From Vulcanisaeta distributa JCM 11216 (GTDB lineage: Archaea > Thermoproteota > Thermoprotei > Thermoproteales > Thermocladiaceae), in the NCBI RefSeq assembly GCF_001315985.1, contig NZ_BBBI01000011.1, positions 1-64,000 of the forward strand: a stretch of 64,000 nucleotides of DNA. Reading direction: 5' to 3'. The notes beneath the pieces are model-generated. The model saw only the letters and a program-made list of their open reading frames with translations, did no database searches and was not told the DNA's origin. The translations under genes were made by a program, and so were the position numbers. Of this stretch, positions 18,932 to 28,162 are shown in pieces. Position 1 is the stretch's first letter. Every line of letters begins with the position of its first letter.

Positions 18932-19015
18932 TGAAAGTTTTGGTTAACCCTAGGTCAGGACTTATATAGTAACCAAAAACTATTTTTTACCTCCCCCCCA
19001 GTAAAGAAATAGTAA
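18932..19015 (+). promoter_or_regulatory. Promoter region of orc1/cdc6
   Basis: GACTTATATAGTAA (18959-18972) is a good TATA candidate about 45-50 bases before ATG 19016. A C7 run (18992-18998) lies between. I looked for origin-recognition (ORB) repeats with G-rich ends and found none that I can support. Confidence 0.4.
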
Positions 19016-20218
19016 ATGCCTAGGATCTTCAAGAACGAAGCTGCATTAACGCCGGAATACATACCAGGTAAGCTACCGCATAGGGAGGAGCAATTGAAGC
19101 AATTAGAGACGTATTTTAGCGGTTTCCTCGAAAGCCCGGGCTCTATGTACCCCCCCAAGGTTATGCTGATTGGTAGGCCAGGTAGTGGTAAGACCGTAAC
19201 GAGTAGGAAGTTTGGGAATTACGTGGTAAAGTCAAGTGAGAGGGTTAGGTATGTTCACGTATCCTGCTTCCTCAATAGAACACTGAGTTCGGTGCTAAAG
19301 GACATTGCTGTTCAATTAAACATTGCAATACCAAAGAGGGGGGGTTATTCGACGGAGGAATTACTTAAAATGTTACTAGACATGGTTAGGGAAAAGGACG
19401 TATATGCAATAGTAGCCCTTGACGACGTATTCCACCTGGTCAATAATAGTGGCCCACATGCATTGGGTACATTGATAAGACTTGGTGAGGAATACGTAAG
19501 TAGAGGCGATAAGTATAGGTTCGGCTTAATACTAATTAGTCAGGATCTAACCTTTAAAGATCAACTCGATAGAAGTTCGCAGAGTGCGCTTGGCAATACG
19601 GTCATCAAGTTCGAGCCCTACACAAGAGATCAAATATTCGAGATACTCCTAGCGAGGGCTCAGGAGGCTTTAGTTGATGGTGCCTATGATGAGGAGATCC
19701 TCGAGATGATCGCGGATGTTTCCGGCATTAACGAGAGTTCGATGGATGATCACAGAGGCGATGCTAGGTATGCCATTGACATACTATGGAGAGCCTCGAA
19801 GCTCGCTGAGATGAAGGGTACTGATAGGGTCTTGCCGGAGCACGTCAGGGAGCCATAAAGAACACGCTCAGGGGGGGTATTAGAAGTGATGAGTTAAAGA
19901 TGTTACCGCTTCATGAAAAGATATTCCTTCTGGCCATTGTTAGGAGTTTAATGAAGAATCCGAACTCGCCCTACATACTTTGGGACTGCTGAGGATGAGT
20001 ATCAAATGCTCTGTGAGCAGTATGGTGAGGAACCCAGGAAGCACACGCAGTTATGGGAGTACCTTAGGGACTTGAATACAAAGGGCTTTGTTGAGACTAG
20101 GACGTCTAGTAAGGGTATGAGGGGGGGTAGGACAACGCTAATTTCAATACCATCAGAGCCCCTAGCCACATTAGAGGAAGAGTTGGAAAAAATAATTAAG
20201 GGTGAGTTGGGTACGTGA
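19016..20218 (+). CDS. cdc6: Orc1/Cdc6 replication initiator (frameshifted)
   Basis: Archaeal initiator that binds origin repeats and loads MCM. AAA part: HREEQLKQLETYF, Walker A LIGRPGSGKTVTSRKF, Walker B VYAIVALDDVFHL, sensor 1 LILISQD, and the lid SGINESSMDDHRGDARYAIDILWRASK. The C-terminal winged helix is in other frames: LPLHEKIFLLAIVRSL, then YQMLCEQYGEEPRKHTQLWEYLRDL and MRGGRTTLISI. Lesions fall near 19855 and 19985. Repaired length is about 400 residues. G7 runs at 19337, 19872 and 20123 each encode Gly-Gly. The small wHTH gene overlaps its stop. Confidence 0.88.
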
Positions 20219-20522
20219 GTGTCGATTTCGTAGAGAGCCTATTCTCATCAAGGATTAGAGTTAGGGTGCTTAAGGCGTTGATTAAGTATAAGGAGGTGAA
20301 CATAACCAAGCTCTCCAGGGAGTTGGGCGTTAATTATAAGGTAATTGAGTACCACATAGAGGCTCTTAAGAGACTTGGCATAGCGAGGAGAAGAGGTTTG
20401 GTAGGATAAGGATAATAAGGCTCAGTGAGGGCGACCCACGGGTTTTAGCCATTGAGCGCTTCTTCACGGAGCTCGAGCAGGCATTTGCTAACTCTGATTC
20501 ACGTAATCAAGGATCCTCTTAG
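20215..20522 (+). CDS. ArsR-like winged-helix transcriptional regulator (frameshifted)
   Basis: GTG 20215 overlaps the orc1 stop (GTGA). Residues 1-60 form a winged helix: SRIRVRVLKALIKYKEVNITKLSRELGVNYKVIEYH, with recognition helix NYKVIEYHIEALKRLGI. One base is missing near 20388; the repaired chain continues RFGRIRIIRLSEGDPRVLAI and ERFFTELEQAF to TAG at 20522, about 102 residues, with a short helical tail for dimerisation. It overlaps the end of the convergent CitE-like gene. Co-expression with orc1 suggests a link to replication control, but the target is unknown. Confidence 0.7.
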
Positions 20523-21306
20523 CCAATTTATAATGCACATAATCAACCAACTGACCCTCAAGGCTTATTGCCCCACGGCCCTCCTTAACCGCCCTTTCAT
20601 AGGTCTCAACAACCCTCCTAGCCCAATTGACCTCCTCCTCACTTGGTGAGAAGACTTCGTTGGCCACGGGTACCTGGCTCGGGTGAATGACCTGCTTTCC
20701 AATGAAACCCATGGACTTAGCCTCAACACACTCCCTCCTAAAGCCCTCAATATCCTTAATATCAAAGAACACCTTATCGATCGGGTCAACACCATAGGCC
20801 CTCGCTGCTGAAACAATGATTGTCTTAAGGACCTGGTTTTGTTCATAAGTCTTCACTACACCACCAACCGAGAGTGCGAAGTCGGCTGCCCCATAAGACA
20901 CGGCGGTAACGCCCTCACTCCTAACGACATCCTCGACCCTAAGCAAACCCCTAGCCGTCTCTATAAGCGGCTCTATCTCCCTACGTGGCCTTATATACGA
21001 AGCTTAAGTCAAACTCAGCCTTTGGAATCACGATGCACTTAACCACATCGATCTTATACACGGTATCAATGTCCGCATAGAAGAAGGGTGTCTTTGGGTC
21101 ATTAACCCTGACACAAACCTCCTTACCACCCAATCAAGTTGTGGAAGTAATTCCCTTATTAACTTACGTGCCGCTTCCTTACCATCAATAGGCACCGCAT
21201 CCTCAAGGTCAATAATCACAGAATCAGGCTTCAACTCAAGGGCTGCCTTCCTAATCATGCGCTCATTATTACCAGGAACAAATAATTGGGACCTCCTCAA
21301 AACCAC
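20488..21306 (-). CDS. CitE/HpcH-family C-C lyase (malyl-CoA/citramalyl-CoA lyase-like) (frameshifted)
   Basis: Members cleave or hydrolyse (3S)-citramalyl-, malyl- or citryl-CoA with Mg2+. From GTG 21306: RRSQLFVPGNNERMIRKAA (CitE N-terminus), DSVIIDLEDAVP (metal-binding E-D), then in another frame VRVNDPKTPFFYADIDTVY (CoA-binding Arg) and IVIPKAE, and finally GAADFALSVGG and GKQVIHPSQVPVANEVFSP. Breaks lie near 21135, 21000 and 20950. Repaired length is about 270 residues. With the propionate genes at 52-55 kb it could take part in C3/C4 acyl-CoA metabolism, but the substrate is not shown. Confidence 0.75.
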
Positions 21307-21344
21307 GGGAAGAACTAGGATTAATAACTAATTAATTTTACCCA

Positions 21345-22307
21345 TTAAAACACCAAAACAGCCCTACCCAAAACCCTCTGGTTAATCAAGTCATCATATG
21401 CCTTATTAACATCCTTAAAGCTATAAACCCTGTAAATAGGCTTAACAACACCTCTATGAAGAAGATCAACAGCCTCAAGAACCTCCCTCCTCGTATACGC
21501 AGCCGAACCAACTATCCTATGCTCCCTCATTACCGTAAGTGCAGGCCTCGCCAACCTAACCTCCTCGCCCTCAGTATTGCCTATCAGCACCAACGTACCC
21601 TCACGCCTTAACGCCCTGAGACTCTCGTTTATGGTGGCCGCACCCACAATCTCCAAAACAACATCAACATCCCTAACCTTCCTCGAAAACTCCCTATCAG
21701 TAACGACCTCATCCGAGTACCTAGCCACAAAATCAGCCTTACTGGGCGACGTTACCGATATCACGTACGCACCAAGACTCTTAAGGTACTGAATAGTGTG
21801 CACGCCAACACCGCCCCCCCCGCTTCCTGTGACGAGAACCCTGGTGCCCGGTCCAACATTGCCCAGCTTACTTGCGTGAATTGCCGTTGCCAATGGACAT
21901 ACTGCTGCGGCGTACTTAACGTGGTCACTGTCCGGCAACTCGAATACGCTGTTTCTCGGCGCTATTACAGCCTCTGCGTAACCACCAGGTCTGTTTTCGC
22001 CAAAGAATTGAAGGTTTAAGCACAGGTTATCCTTACCAGCCCTACAGTATGGACATGTGCCGTCAGTAATTGCCCCAAACACACCAACAGCCTTCCCATT
22101 AAGTTCACCAAATATTTCATGACCAAGGATCAACGGAGGCTTCAAATTCCTGAAACCACCCCCCCTCCAAATAACCAGGTCACGACCACAAATACCCTCA
22201 GCCCTTACTCTCACCACGACGTCATTAGGTCCAGGTTCACCAATATCATACTCCTCAATACTGAAGGGCTTATTGAATTCTCTTAGTACGGCTGCTAATA
22301 CCCGCAT
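21345..22307 (-). CDS. Zinc-dependent alcohol dehydrogenase (MDR family)
   Basis: 320 residues. Catalytic zinc Cys in GICGRDLVIW, His in ILGHEIFG; structural zinc loop GTCPYCRAGKDNLCLN, with three Cys visible there. Rossmann motif VTGSGGGGVGVHTIQYLK has one Gly more than the family pattern (GxGGVG), at a C8 run (21814-21821), and WRGGGFRNLKPP has a C7 run at 22161. NAD(P) use and substrate are not determined. The frame is intact. It lies downstream of, and on the same strand as, nothing obvious; the CitE-like gene follows after 38 bases and may be co-transcribed. Confidence 0.85.
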   Translation of the reverse strand: MRVLAAVLREFNKPFSIEEYDIGEPGPNDVVVRVRAEGICGRDLVIWRGGGFRNLKPPLILGHEIFGELNGKAVGVFGAITDGTCPYCRAGKDNLCLNLQFFGENRPGGYAEAVIAPRNSVFELPDSDHVKYAAAVCPLATAIHASKLGNVGPGTRVLVTGSGGGGVGVHTIQYLKSLGAYVISVTSPSKADFVARYSDEVVTDREFSRKVRDVDVVLEIVGAATINESLRALRREGTLVLIGNTEGEEVRLARPALTVMREHRIVGSAAYTRREVLEAVDLLHRGVVKPIYRVYSFKDVNKAYDDLINQRVLGRAVLVF

Positions 22308-22440
22308 TATTATTGTGACTGAACGAATCGATTATTAAACTAACTAATACATATTTTATTTAGGGCCTAACGTTAAGCATTCTCGGTCAGCCTCTCTCCA
22401 TCAAAGTAATACTTATTTCCTTAGCCCTATCTTGCATTAC

Positions 22441-23513
22441 GTGGAAACGTGTATTGTATTGCCGACAATAAACGAGGCCGATAACCTGAGAATACTACTG
22501 CCAATGCTAAGGAATTACCTAGTTGATTATGACTGGTTCGTGGTGGTTGTGGATGACGGTAGCACTGATGGTACTCAAGACGTTGTAGCGGAATTCGCTA
22601 AAGCAACGAAAAGGGCTGAACTAATCGAGAGGGGGGGTGTTAGGCTCGGCCTGGGCAGTGCAATTAAGGTTGGCATGAGAGCATGCCTAGAGAAGGGTGC
22701 TAGGTCTATTGTTGTTATGGATGCCGACCTGCAGCATCCACCTGATGTGGTTCCAAACCTTGTTAATGCCGTGCTTAGGGATGGTGTGGACTTGGCAATA
22801 GCCAGTAGGTATGTTAGGGGGGGTGGTGGTATTGTTGGTTGGTCATTTAAGAGGCTCGCCATTAGTAAGGGGGGGGCTACGTACATGGCCAGGTTACTAA
22901 TGCCCTGGGCCCGCAGCATTAAGGATCCAATTAGTGGGTTCTTCGCCGTAAATGCGGAGAGACTAAGGGGGGTGTGATTAACTTGCTTAGTGATTCAGCG
23001 GGTTATAAGTTGATTCTAGAGTTATTGACGCTATTTCACGTGAAGTATGGTGATTCATTCAGGATTGTCGAGGTACCGTATACCTTCAGGAATAGGGTTT
23101 ATGGCGAAAGTAAGTTAGGTGCTCATGAATTAATTAATTATGCAATGCTCGTACTTAAGCTTAGTAATTACTCAGTGCCTAAGTACTTAGTATCCCTAGT
23201 AATTGGTTCCATAGTTGGTTATCTACTCTTTAACGTGTTATCGAACATGAACCCAATAGTCTGCAATTTAATATCCATAGAGTTATCCCTGTTCACCGTT
23301 ATCACCATTTATCAATTGTTAATGGGCATTAAACTACAACTACAGTATTACGCGAAGTATCACCTGGTTAAGTACGTTGCTGTGGCCGTGAAGCTGATGC
23401 TCTATATGGCGTCAACGCCCGTGTTTATAGCACTTATGATCTCAGGAATAATACAATTATTAATGACGCTTAGAATAATAACCATAAGCCCGACAATAAT
23501 ACACGTGATATGA
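22441..23513 (+). CDS. Polyprenol-phosphate mannosyl/glucosyltransferase, GT2 with GtrA-like membrane tail (frameshifted)
   Basis: Transfers a sugar from an NDP donor to dolichyl phosphate for N-glycosylation. GT2 features: CIVLPTINEADNLRILLPML, VVVDDGSTDGTQ, VVMDADLQHPPDVVP (DxD-type), IASRYVRGG, and DPISGFFAVN. The membrane tail has about four hydrophobic segments (VSLVIGSIVGYLLF and later). A G6 run at 22968 breaks the frame; four G gives RLRGVINLLSDSAGYK. G7/G8 runs at 22625, 22816 and 22869 each encode an extra-looking Gly. GTG 22441 is preferred from the TATA box at 22410; TTG 22432 is possible. Confidence 0.82.
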
Positions 23514-24625
23514 ATCACGAAAGGCCTTTTAATTCAATTACCTCACTACATTTCCATGTAATGATAATACTCCTAACGACGGTACCTGGGATTGAGGATA
23601 TCGTAATTAATGAAGTCAAGGAATTATTTAGGGATAGGGTTGCTGCAGTGGAGATTTTTGGTTCATCCAATGTGACTGGTAAGGTACTGGTAAACATAAG
23701 TGGTGTGACCATTAACGAGCTAAAGACGCTAGGCACCGTGGAGCACGTGGTAATGGTCCTCGACATAGGAAATGTTGGTAAAGACGTAGGGAGTTTAAGG
23801 GATTGTATTTGGAAACTAAGACTTGACGAGTTACTTAATTATTACACTCCAAACACCACAATTGGTATAATGGCCGATAGGTCTGGAGATCATGAATTCA
23901 GGAGCCCAGATGCAGCGGCATTACTTGGTGAGAGGATTTCCGAGTTCCTGGCGTCCATGGGCATTAAACCCCTCTTCAACCTTGATAATGCTGACCTAAC
24001 ATTAAGACTTATTATCGACCAGGACAAGTGCGTGCTTGGTATATCAATAACCCGTAAGCCACTTAGGAATAGGCCGTACAGGAGGTTTAATCATCCAGCA
24101 GCATTAAACCCCCCCATACTGGCTAATGCAATGTTTAGGGTATTGAGTCCAGCCCCCCCATCATCGAGGGTTTGCGACATAACCTGTGGTAGTGGTACGA
24201 TAGTTATTGAGGGTGCTTTATTGAGGAGAGACGTGAGTTTTCTGTGTATCGATATTGATTATGGCTACGTCAGTGGGGGGGCATTGATGAATGCGCGGGA
24301 GGCTGGTGTAGATTATCTAGTTGATTTCGTGGTTATGGACTCGACAAGACCAGCCATCAGAGATAATGTGTGTGCACATGCAATTTTCAATCCTCCATTT
24401 GGGATTCGAATCGAGCCCCTCAAGGGAGTAACAAGCTTCTATGACTCATTGTTAAGAGCACTTAGGGGGGGAGTTCTTAGGGATGGTTCGAGTGCCGTAT
24501 TTATAACTGTTAGGAAGTCCCTGGTCCGGAAAATACTTGCTAAGTATGGGTTTAGGATAATGAGTGAGAGGGTCGTTGAACAGGGTGGTATTTGGAGTTC
24601 TATTTTTAAGGTTGTTAGGGAATAA
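23510..24625 (+). CDS. THUMP-domain tRNA/rRNA N2-guanine methyltransferase, Trm14-like
   Basis: About 355-371 residues. The N-terminal ferredoxin-like plus THUMP part (MIILLTTVPGIEDIVINEV onward) is followed by a Rossmann methylase: VCDITCGSGTIVIEGALL (SAM loop), CIDIDYGY, and the catalytic IFNPPFGIRI (NPPY/F). Trm14 makes m2G6 in archaeal tRNA; RlmL-like activity on 23S rRNA is the alternative. Start ATG 23510 overlaps the previous stop; ATG 23561 fits family length better. C7 and G7 runs near 24110, 24153, 24271 and 24470 add P, P, G, G relative to the family (for example LNPILANAMF). Confidence 0.85.
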   Translation: MNHERPFNSITSLHFHVMIILLTTVPGIEDIVINEVKELFRDRVAAVEIFGSSNVTGKVLVNISGVTINELKTLGTVEHVVMVLDIGNVGKDVGSLRDCIWKLRLDELLNYYTPNTTIGIMADRSGDHEFRSPDAAALLGERISEFLASMGIKPLFNLDNADLTLRLIIDQDKCVLGISITRKPLRNRPYRRFNHPAALNPPILANAMFRVLSPAPPSSRVCDITCGSGTIVIEGALLRRDVSFLCIDIDYGYVSGGALMNAREAGVDYLVDFVVMDSTRPAIRDNVCAHAIFNPPFGIRIEPLKGVTSFYDSLLRALRGGVLRDGSSAVFITVRKSLVRKILAKYGFRIMSERVVEQGGIWSSIFKVVRE

Positions 24626-24655
24626 GGAATTGATTATTTGATTTTAAAGAGTATT

Positions 24656-25438
24656 CTACTGAGCCTTTGGTATGAATGACCTCTGATCCTCATTTGGAAA
24701 TAGCCTATCAAGGACTTTCCTAGGCACCTTATACACCCTGAGGGCTATCTCCCTAATCAACTTATCATGAGGTACGCATTTAGTCAGGTTAAGCCTAAGG
24801 CAGTGTGTGTATTTCATGATCTTCTTCTCCTCAATCTTCTTAATATTACCAAGCGCGATGTCCTCAGCCACTCTAAAGGCTACATAAAACCTCACATACC
24901 TCATGAATCTATCTGCCAGGTCTGGAAAGGCTGTGCTTAATGCTTTATATGTGCCCACGAAGTTCTCCTCAGGGAAGTCTGGAAACCTCATTATTGTACC
25001 AGTGAATACATACCTCAATAACCTAAATCCTCTCTCCTCGGTCTTAGGCCCCAACACCTCATTATCAACCATTTTCCTAAACTGTTCAGTATCGTTATTA
25101 TCACCTAGTTGAAAGTTTTTATTCTTAAGGAAGTTATACGCCTCGTCACATGCAATTTCCACATCAAAGATGTTCTTGAGCGCATTGGCGAGCTCGCCAT
25201 CAAGTAGGCCTAGGCCGTACTTACCAACTATGTATACCGTGGCTATTTCCTTATCGTAAATCCTAACCTTACTAAAGCCCCCTGAAGGCTCGACGCCCTT
25301 CTGTTTATAAATAATATATACTAACTCCTCGAGTTGATTCCTTGTACTTACCTCATTCCTCATTATCTTACTCCATATCTCCGTGACGGCCTCAATACGG
25401 TCTTTATACAACTGCCTAGCATCTAAGCCACTACTCAT
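24656..25438 (-). CDS. Conserved crenarchaeal protein of unknown function, DUF2192-like
   Basis: 260 residues, mostly helical, highly charged, no membrane segment and no obvious catalytic motif. Conserved-looking patches include LVYIIYKQKGVEPSGGFSK, VYIVGKYGLGLLD, and the basic C-terminal LRVYKVPRKVLDRLFPNED. The length and pattern remind me of the crenarchaeal DUF2192 group, but I am not sure. The frame is intact, with a G5 run at 25280 correctly encoding SGG. Downstream genes on this strand are none; eL10 lies upstream. Codon use matches the neighbourhood. Confidence 0.6.
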   Translation of the reverse strand: MSSGLDARQLYKDRIEAVTEIWSKIMRNEVSTRNQLEELVYIIYKQKGVEPSGGFSKVRIYDKEIATVYIVGKYGLGLLDGELANALKNIFDVEIACDEAYNFLKNKNFQLGDNNDTEQFRKMVDNEVLGPKTEERGFRLLRYVFTGTIMRFPDFPEENFVGTYKALSTAFPDLADRFMRYVRFYVAFRVAEDIALGNIKKIEEKKIMKYTHCLRLNLTKCVPHDKLIREIALRVYKVPRKVLDRLFPNEDQRSFIPKAQ

Positions 25439-25503
25439 ATTAGCAATCCACCTACTCCAAAGTCTCCAAAAAACAGTGCCTTATAACCCTTGTGCTTCAG
25501 GAC

Positions 25504-26051
25504 CTATGACTGAGTAGCGGCCTTAACCTGCTGAGATCGCTTGGGGAAGATAACAATCCTCGTTGGAAGAGGTAACTTGGATGCAGCCCTCCTAAGGGCT
25601 TCCTTAGCATGTGCCAGGTTCTTATTCTCAACCTCAAGGTGCATTATCACTGTGCCTGGCTTAAGTATCCTCGCAGCCCTACCTGAGGGTACGCCAAATG
25701 ATAACCTCATGCCCTGCTGCAGACGGTCCGCACCGGCCATGGCTAGCATCTTATTTTCCCTAATCACATGGAATGGGTAGACATTTATCTTTAGGTAGAA
25801 GTTGGGGTCATTAACGTACTTAGACAGGTACTTATACGCCATTTGCCTAGCAGCCTCGAGGGCATTAGCCTTATCTGGCCGGTCTCCTCAGCCACAAGCT
25901 CAACCACATAATCAAACCTAGCCCTCTCCCTGGGCTTCGTATTACCAAGCTCAAACCTAGGTATTTGAACATATGGGGCGCCAGCTATGTACTCAGTCCT
26001 CGTGTATGGCCTCTTCAACCTCCTATAACAACGCGCGGGCCTGAGTGGCAT
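25504..26051 (-). CDS. rpl10e: Large ribosomal subunit protein eL10/uL16 (frameshifted)
   Basis: Archaeal uL16 (named L10e). From ATG 26051: [27 protein letters not shown], then after a missing G near 25872 ([16 protein letters not shown]) the core [39 protein letters not shown], and [12 protein letters not shown]. About 183 residues, normal. Unlike most genes here it contains intact G4/C4 runs (25538, 25805, 25973), none expanded. An upstream G5 at 26066 lies in the leader. Confidence 0.95.
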
Positions 26052-26101
26052 AGCAACGTCGAATTACTGGGGGAAGCATGGGTATTTAAACACTACGCCC
26101 A

Positions 26102-26401
26102 TTAAATCCTGCCAATCCTCAACGAACCAACATACCTCTTAATCCACAGGACCAACTCCTCATACGTCCTCTCACCATCCCTCGTAAGCCTAACGAAGCC
26201 ATCACCATCAACGAGAACAAGGTTCTTCCCAATCATCCAATTAAGGTACCTCTCCAACTTATCATACGATAAACCACAGGCCGTAGCCAACCTAGTCCTC
26301 TTCATAGGCCCATTATTGACCAAGGCCTCGATGATCCGCGCCAATACGTATAGGTCAGGCCTGAATTCCCTGGAGTTCATGATAAAGCCACCTAAGCTCA
26401 A
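26102..26401 (-). CDS. Small winged-helix protein
   Basis: About 93-99 residues. The frame may begin at TTG 26401 overlapping the previous stop, or at ATG 26380 (MNSREFRPDLYVLAR). The body is a winged helix: IIEALVNNGPMKRTRLATAC, recognition helix SYDKLERYLNWMIGKNLV, wing VLVDGDGFVRLTRDG, and a C-terminal helix. This matches archaeal PH1932/AF2008-like one-domain regulators. It ends the transcript that carries the two membrane proteins upstream and may regulate them. Confidence 0.65.
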   Translation of the reverse strand: MSLGGFIMNSREFRPDLYVLARIIEALVNNGPMKRTRLATACGLSYDKLERYLNWMIGKNLVLVDGDGFVRLTRDGERTYEELVLWIKRYVGSLRIGRI

Positions 26402-27032
26402 TAATTAACCCGCCCAGACCATAGCTTCTTGACGTCATTAACCAAGCTATCCCACTCAAGGGCCAATGTAATGGTGATAGTGATGACCACGGCAATCGTC
26501 ATGAAGAGCCACGTGGGTGCCTCCGCATAACCGAGGAATACCGTAATCCAGGACGTAATGAACAATGCAATTATGAGGAGTAGTATGCAAGGGCCAATAG
26601 CTTAACCACCATGAGTAATATGTAACCAGCCCTCGCCCTATTTATCCTATACTCAATATCCGTGAAGTCAAGCGATGATAGGACCTCAAGGATCCCCGAA
26701 ATGCCTCGATTAATTAACTCAGGCCAATCGGCATAGTGATCTGCGACCTTGCTTAACCTCTCGATACTTAAATAAGCATTGGCGGGCAGTGCGATGAGCA
26801 ATGCCATCAATAGCAAGCCGCCAACTGACGAGAGGAACCCCCCCAATCTAACGGGCATCGTGACCAAGTACCAGAGGGAAAACAGGATGTAAATACCGAA
26901 TACAATACCTATGATCAATAAAGTTTCGAGCAAGAGCCTTGGTAATGCGTCCAGGACATTATTTATGCCGTCAATATGTATCAACGCATCCCTTAATGCC
27001 ATTAACTTAGCCCTGGCTTCCTCAATGCTCAT
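26398..27032 (-). CDS. Membrane protein of unknown function (frameshifted)
   Basis: From ATG 27032 a soluble helix of about 35 residues precedes hydrophobic segments (LLLETLLIIGIVFGIYILF, LLLMALLIALPAN). After an amphipathic domain of about 60 residues it returns to the membrane (GYILLMVVKLLALAYY). One base is missing near 26585; the repaired chain continues LIIALFITSWITVFLGYAE and TWLFMTIAVVITITITLAL to TGA 26398. About 212 residues with five membrane segments. A C7 run at 26838 encodes LGGFLSS. It overlaps both neighbours by 4 bases, so it is part of an operon. No family recognised. Confidence 0.55.
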
Positions 27033-27622
27033 ACCACCATCACCACGTACTTAACATCCACTATGAATGCGGCTGGTTTACCATTGACCGTCGATATAAT
27101 AACGTAATAACCACGTATGCATGATAAGCCCTTAATAATGTCTTGCACACCATGCACATAAGCCGGGATGTATACGTAGCGTATGACCACCGGGTTTGTT
27201 TTACCGCTTATGTATGTATAACCAATCGTTACTGATCCATTAACGCCTAACACAGTAAGGTAGTCCGCACATGAATATGCGAAGTAAGTACTTGGTGGAA
27301 ATAGGTTCGTTAATTCCATGGAATCACCAGGGTTTAGAATTATCGTGGTTTCATTGGGTAGATATATGGCTATTGACGTGTTTGAGGGGGGGTTCATTAT
27401 CACCATTGAGACTTTAACGAACGCGTTCCTCGCCATCAATATCAGGAGTAAATAATTTGATGTGGAATTCACACCTGCGAAAATCGGTTCCTCATAACCG
27501 GCCAGGTTTTGCGAGTTGACTGCGATCAGCGTTATTTCACTGAGAACTATAAGTATGAGTATTATTAGGGCAAGCCTGAAAAGCAATTTTCTGTATTTGT
27601 TCATTAGGTTCGTGTCTCCCAC
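27029..27622 (-). CDS. Membrane-anchored extracytoplasmic protein of unknown function
   Basis: A basic N-terminus (NKYRKLLFR) and one hydrophobic segment LALIILILIVLSEITLIAV form a signal anchor. The rest is a beta-rich, Asn/Thr/Tyr-rich exterior domain with several N-x-S/T sequons, ending in VVMVV that could touch the membrane. ATG 27604 gives a cleaner start than the annotated frame start at 27622. It overlaps the next membrane gene (ATGA), suggesting a complex. The C7 at 27386 encodes NPPSNT. No named family. Confidence 0.5.
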   Translation of the reverse strand: MGDTNLMNKYRKLLFRLALIILILIVLSEITLIAVNSQNLAGYEEPIFAGVNSTSNYLLLILMARNAFVKVSMVIMNPPSNTSIAIYLPNETTIILNPGDSMELTNLFPPSTYFAYSCADYLTVLGVNGSVTIGYTYISGKTNPVVIRYVYIPAYVHGVQDIIKGLSCIRGYYVIISTVNGKPAAFIVDVKYVVMVV

Positions 27623-27637
27623 GACATTTTAATCCTA

Positions 27638-27657
27638 ACTCCCCAGCGGGGGGGAGT
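27638..27657 (-). terminator. Hairpin between the NAC gene and the membrane operon
   Basis: The plus strand reads ACT-CCCC-AGC-GGGGGGG-AGT. If the G run were four long, this is a perfect 7-bp stem with a 3-base loop; as written, three unpaired G spoil it. It lies directly after the NAC stop codon on the minus strand and could be a terminator or an mRNA end structure. It is one of two places where base-pairing tests a G-run length. Confidence 0.45.
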
Positions 27658-27661
27658 GCAG

Positions 27662-28112
27662 TCATGTTGAGCTCCTCCTTTGATTGCTCTGTATCCTAAC
27701 TATGGCCTCCGCAATGTCACCATTCGCCTCCCTTAATGCCTTGATCGCCTCCTCCTTGTACAGCCGGTCTCCTCCATGACGAGTCTAATATCGTCCTCAC
27801 TCGGTTCATACTGCTGTGGGGGGGCCTTTGCACGGTGGCTTGTTGGGGTTGTTGTATTATTAGTGATGTTCTCGGCTGCTGCATCGTTGGTTGCGGCTTA
27901 ACGACCTTAATATCCGAGTCACTGGCCTGCACTTGATATATTGATAGTCCCTGTATTTTCATTCTGGCAACCATGGGCTTATTAATCTCGATGGTTGAGC
28001 CATCGCCAAGATAAATAACCACCTTAGTTACGTTATTCACCTCCTCTAGATTTAAGTCTTGTATACCAAATCGTTTAAGCATTCTCTTTACTTCCCTTGG
28101 GTTTATACCCAC
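27662..28112 (-). CDS. nac: Nascent polypeptide-associated complex protein (frameshifted)
   Basis: Archaeal NAC binds chains leaving the ribosome as a homodimer. The NAC domain opens MGINPREVKRMLKRFGIQDL with VNNVTKVVIYLGDGSTIEI and MVARMKIQGLSIYQV. A Gln/Pro-rich linker follows. One A is missing at 27756; repaired, the C-terminus is a UBA domain, EPSEDDIRLVMEETGCTKEE then AIKALREANGDIAEAI, to TGA 27662. About 148 residues; archaeal NACs are usually 110-120, the linker accounting for the excess. A G7 at 27817 adds a Pro (KAPPQQ). Confidence 0.9.
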
Positions 28113-28162
28113 GAAGCCTTAACACAGCAGCTATATTTAAGCAATTTTCATCTTAAGGAGCG

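Noticed and set aside
18932-19015. Replication origin upstream of orc1/cdc6
   Set aside because: No origin-recognition repeats or AT-rich unwinding element that I can recognise; only a TATA box.
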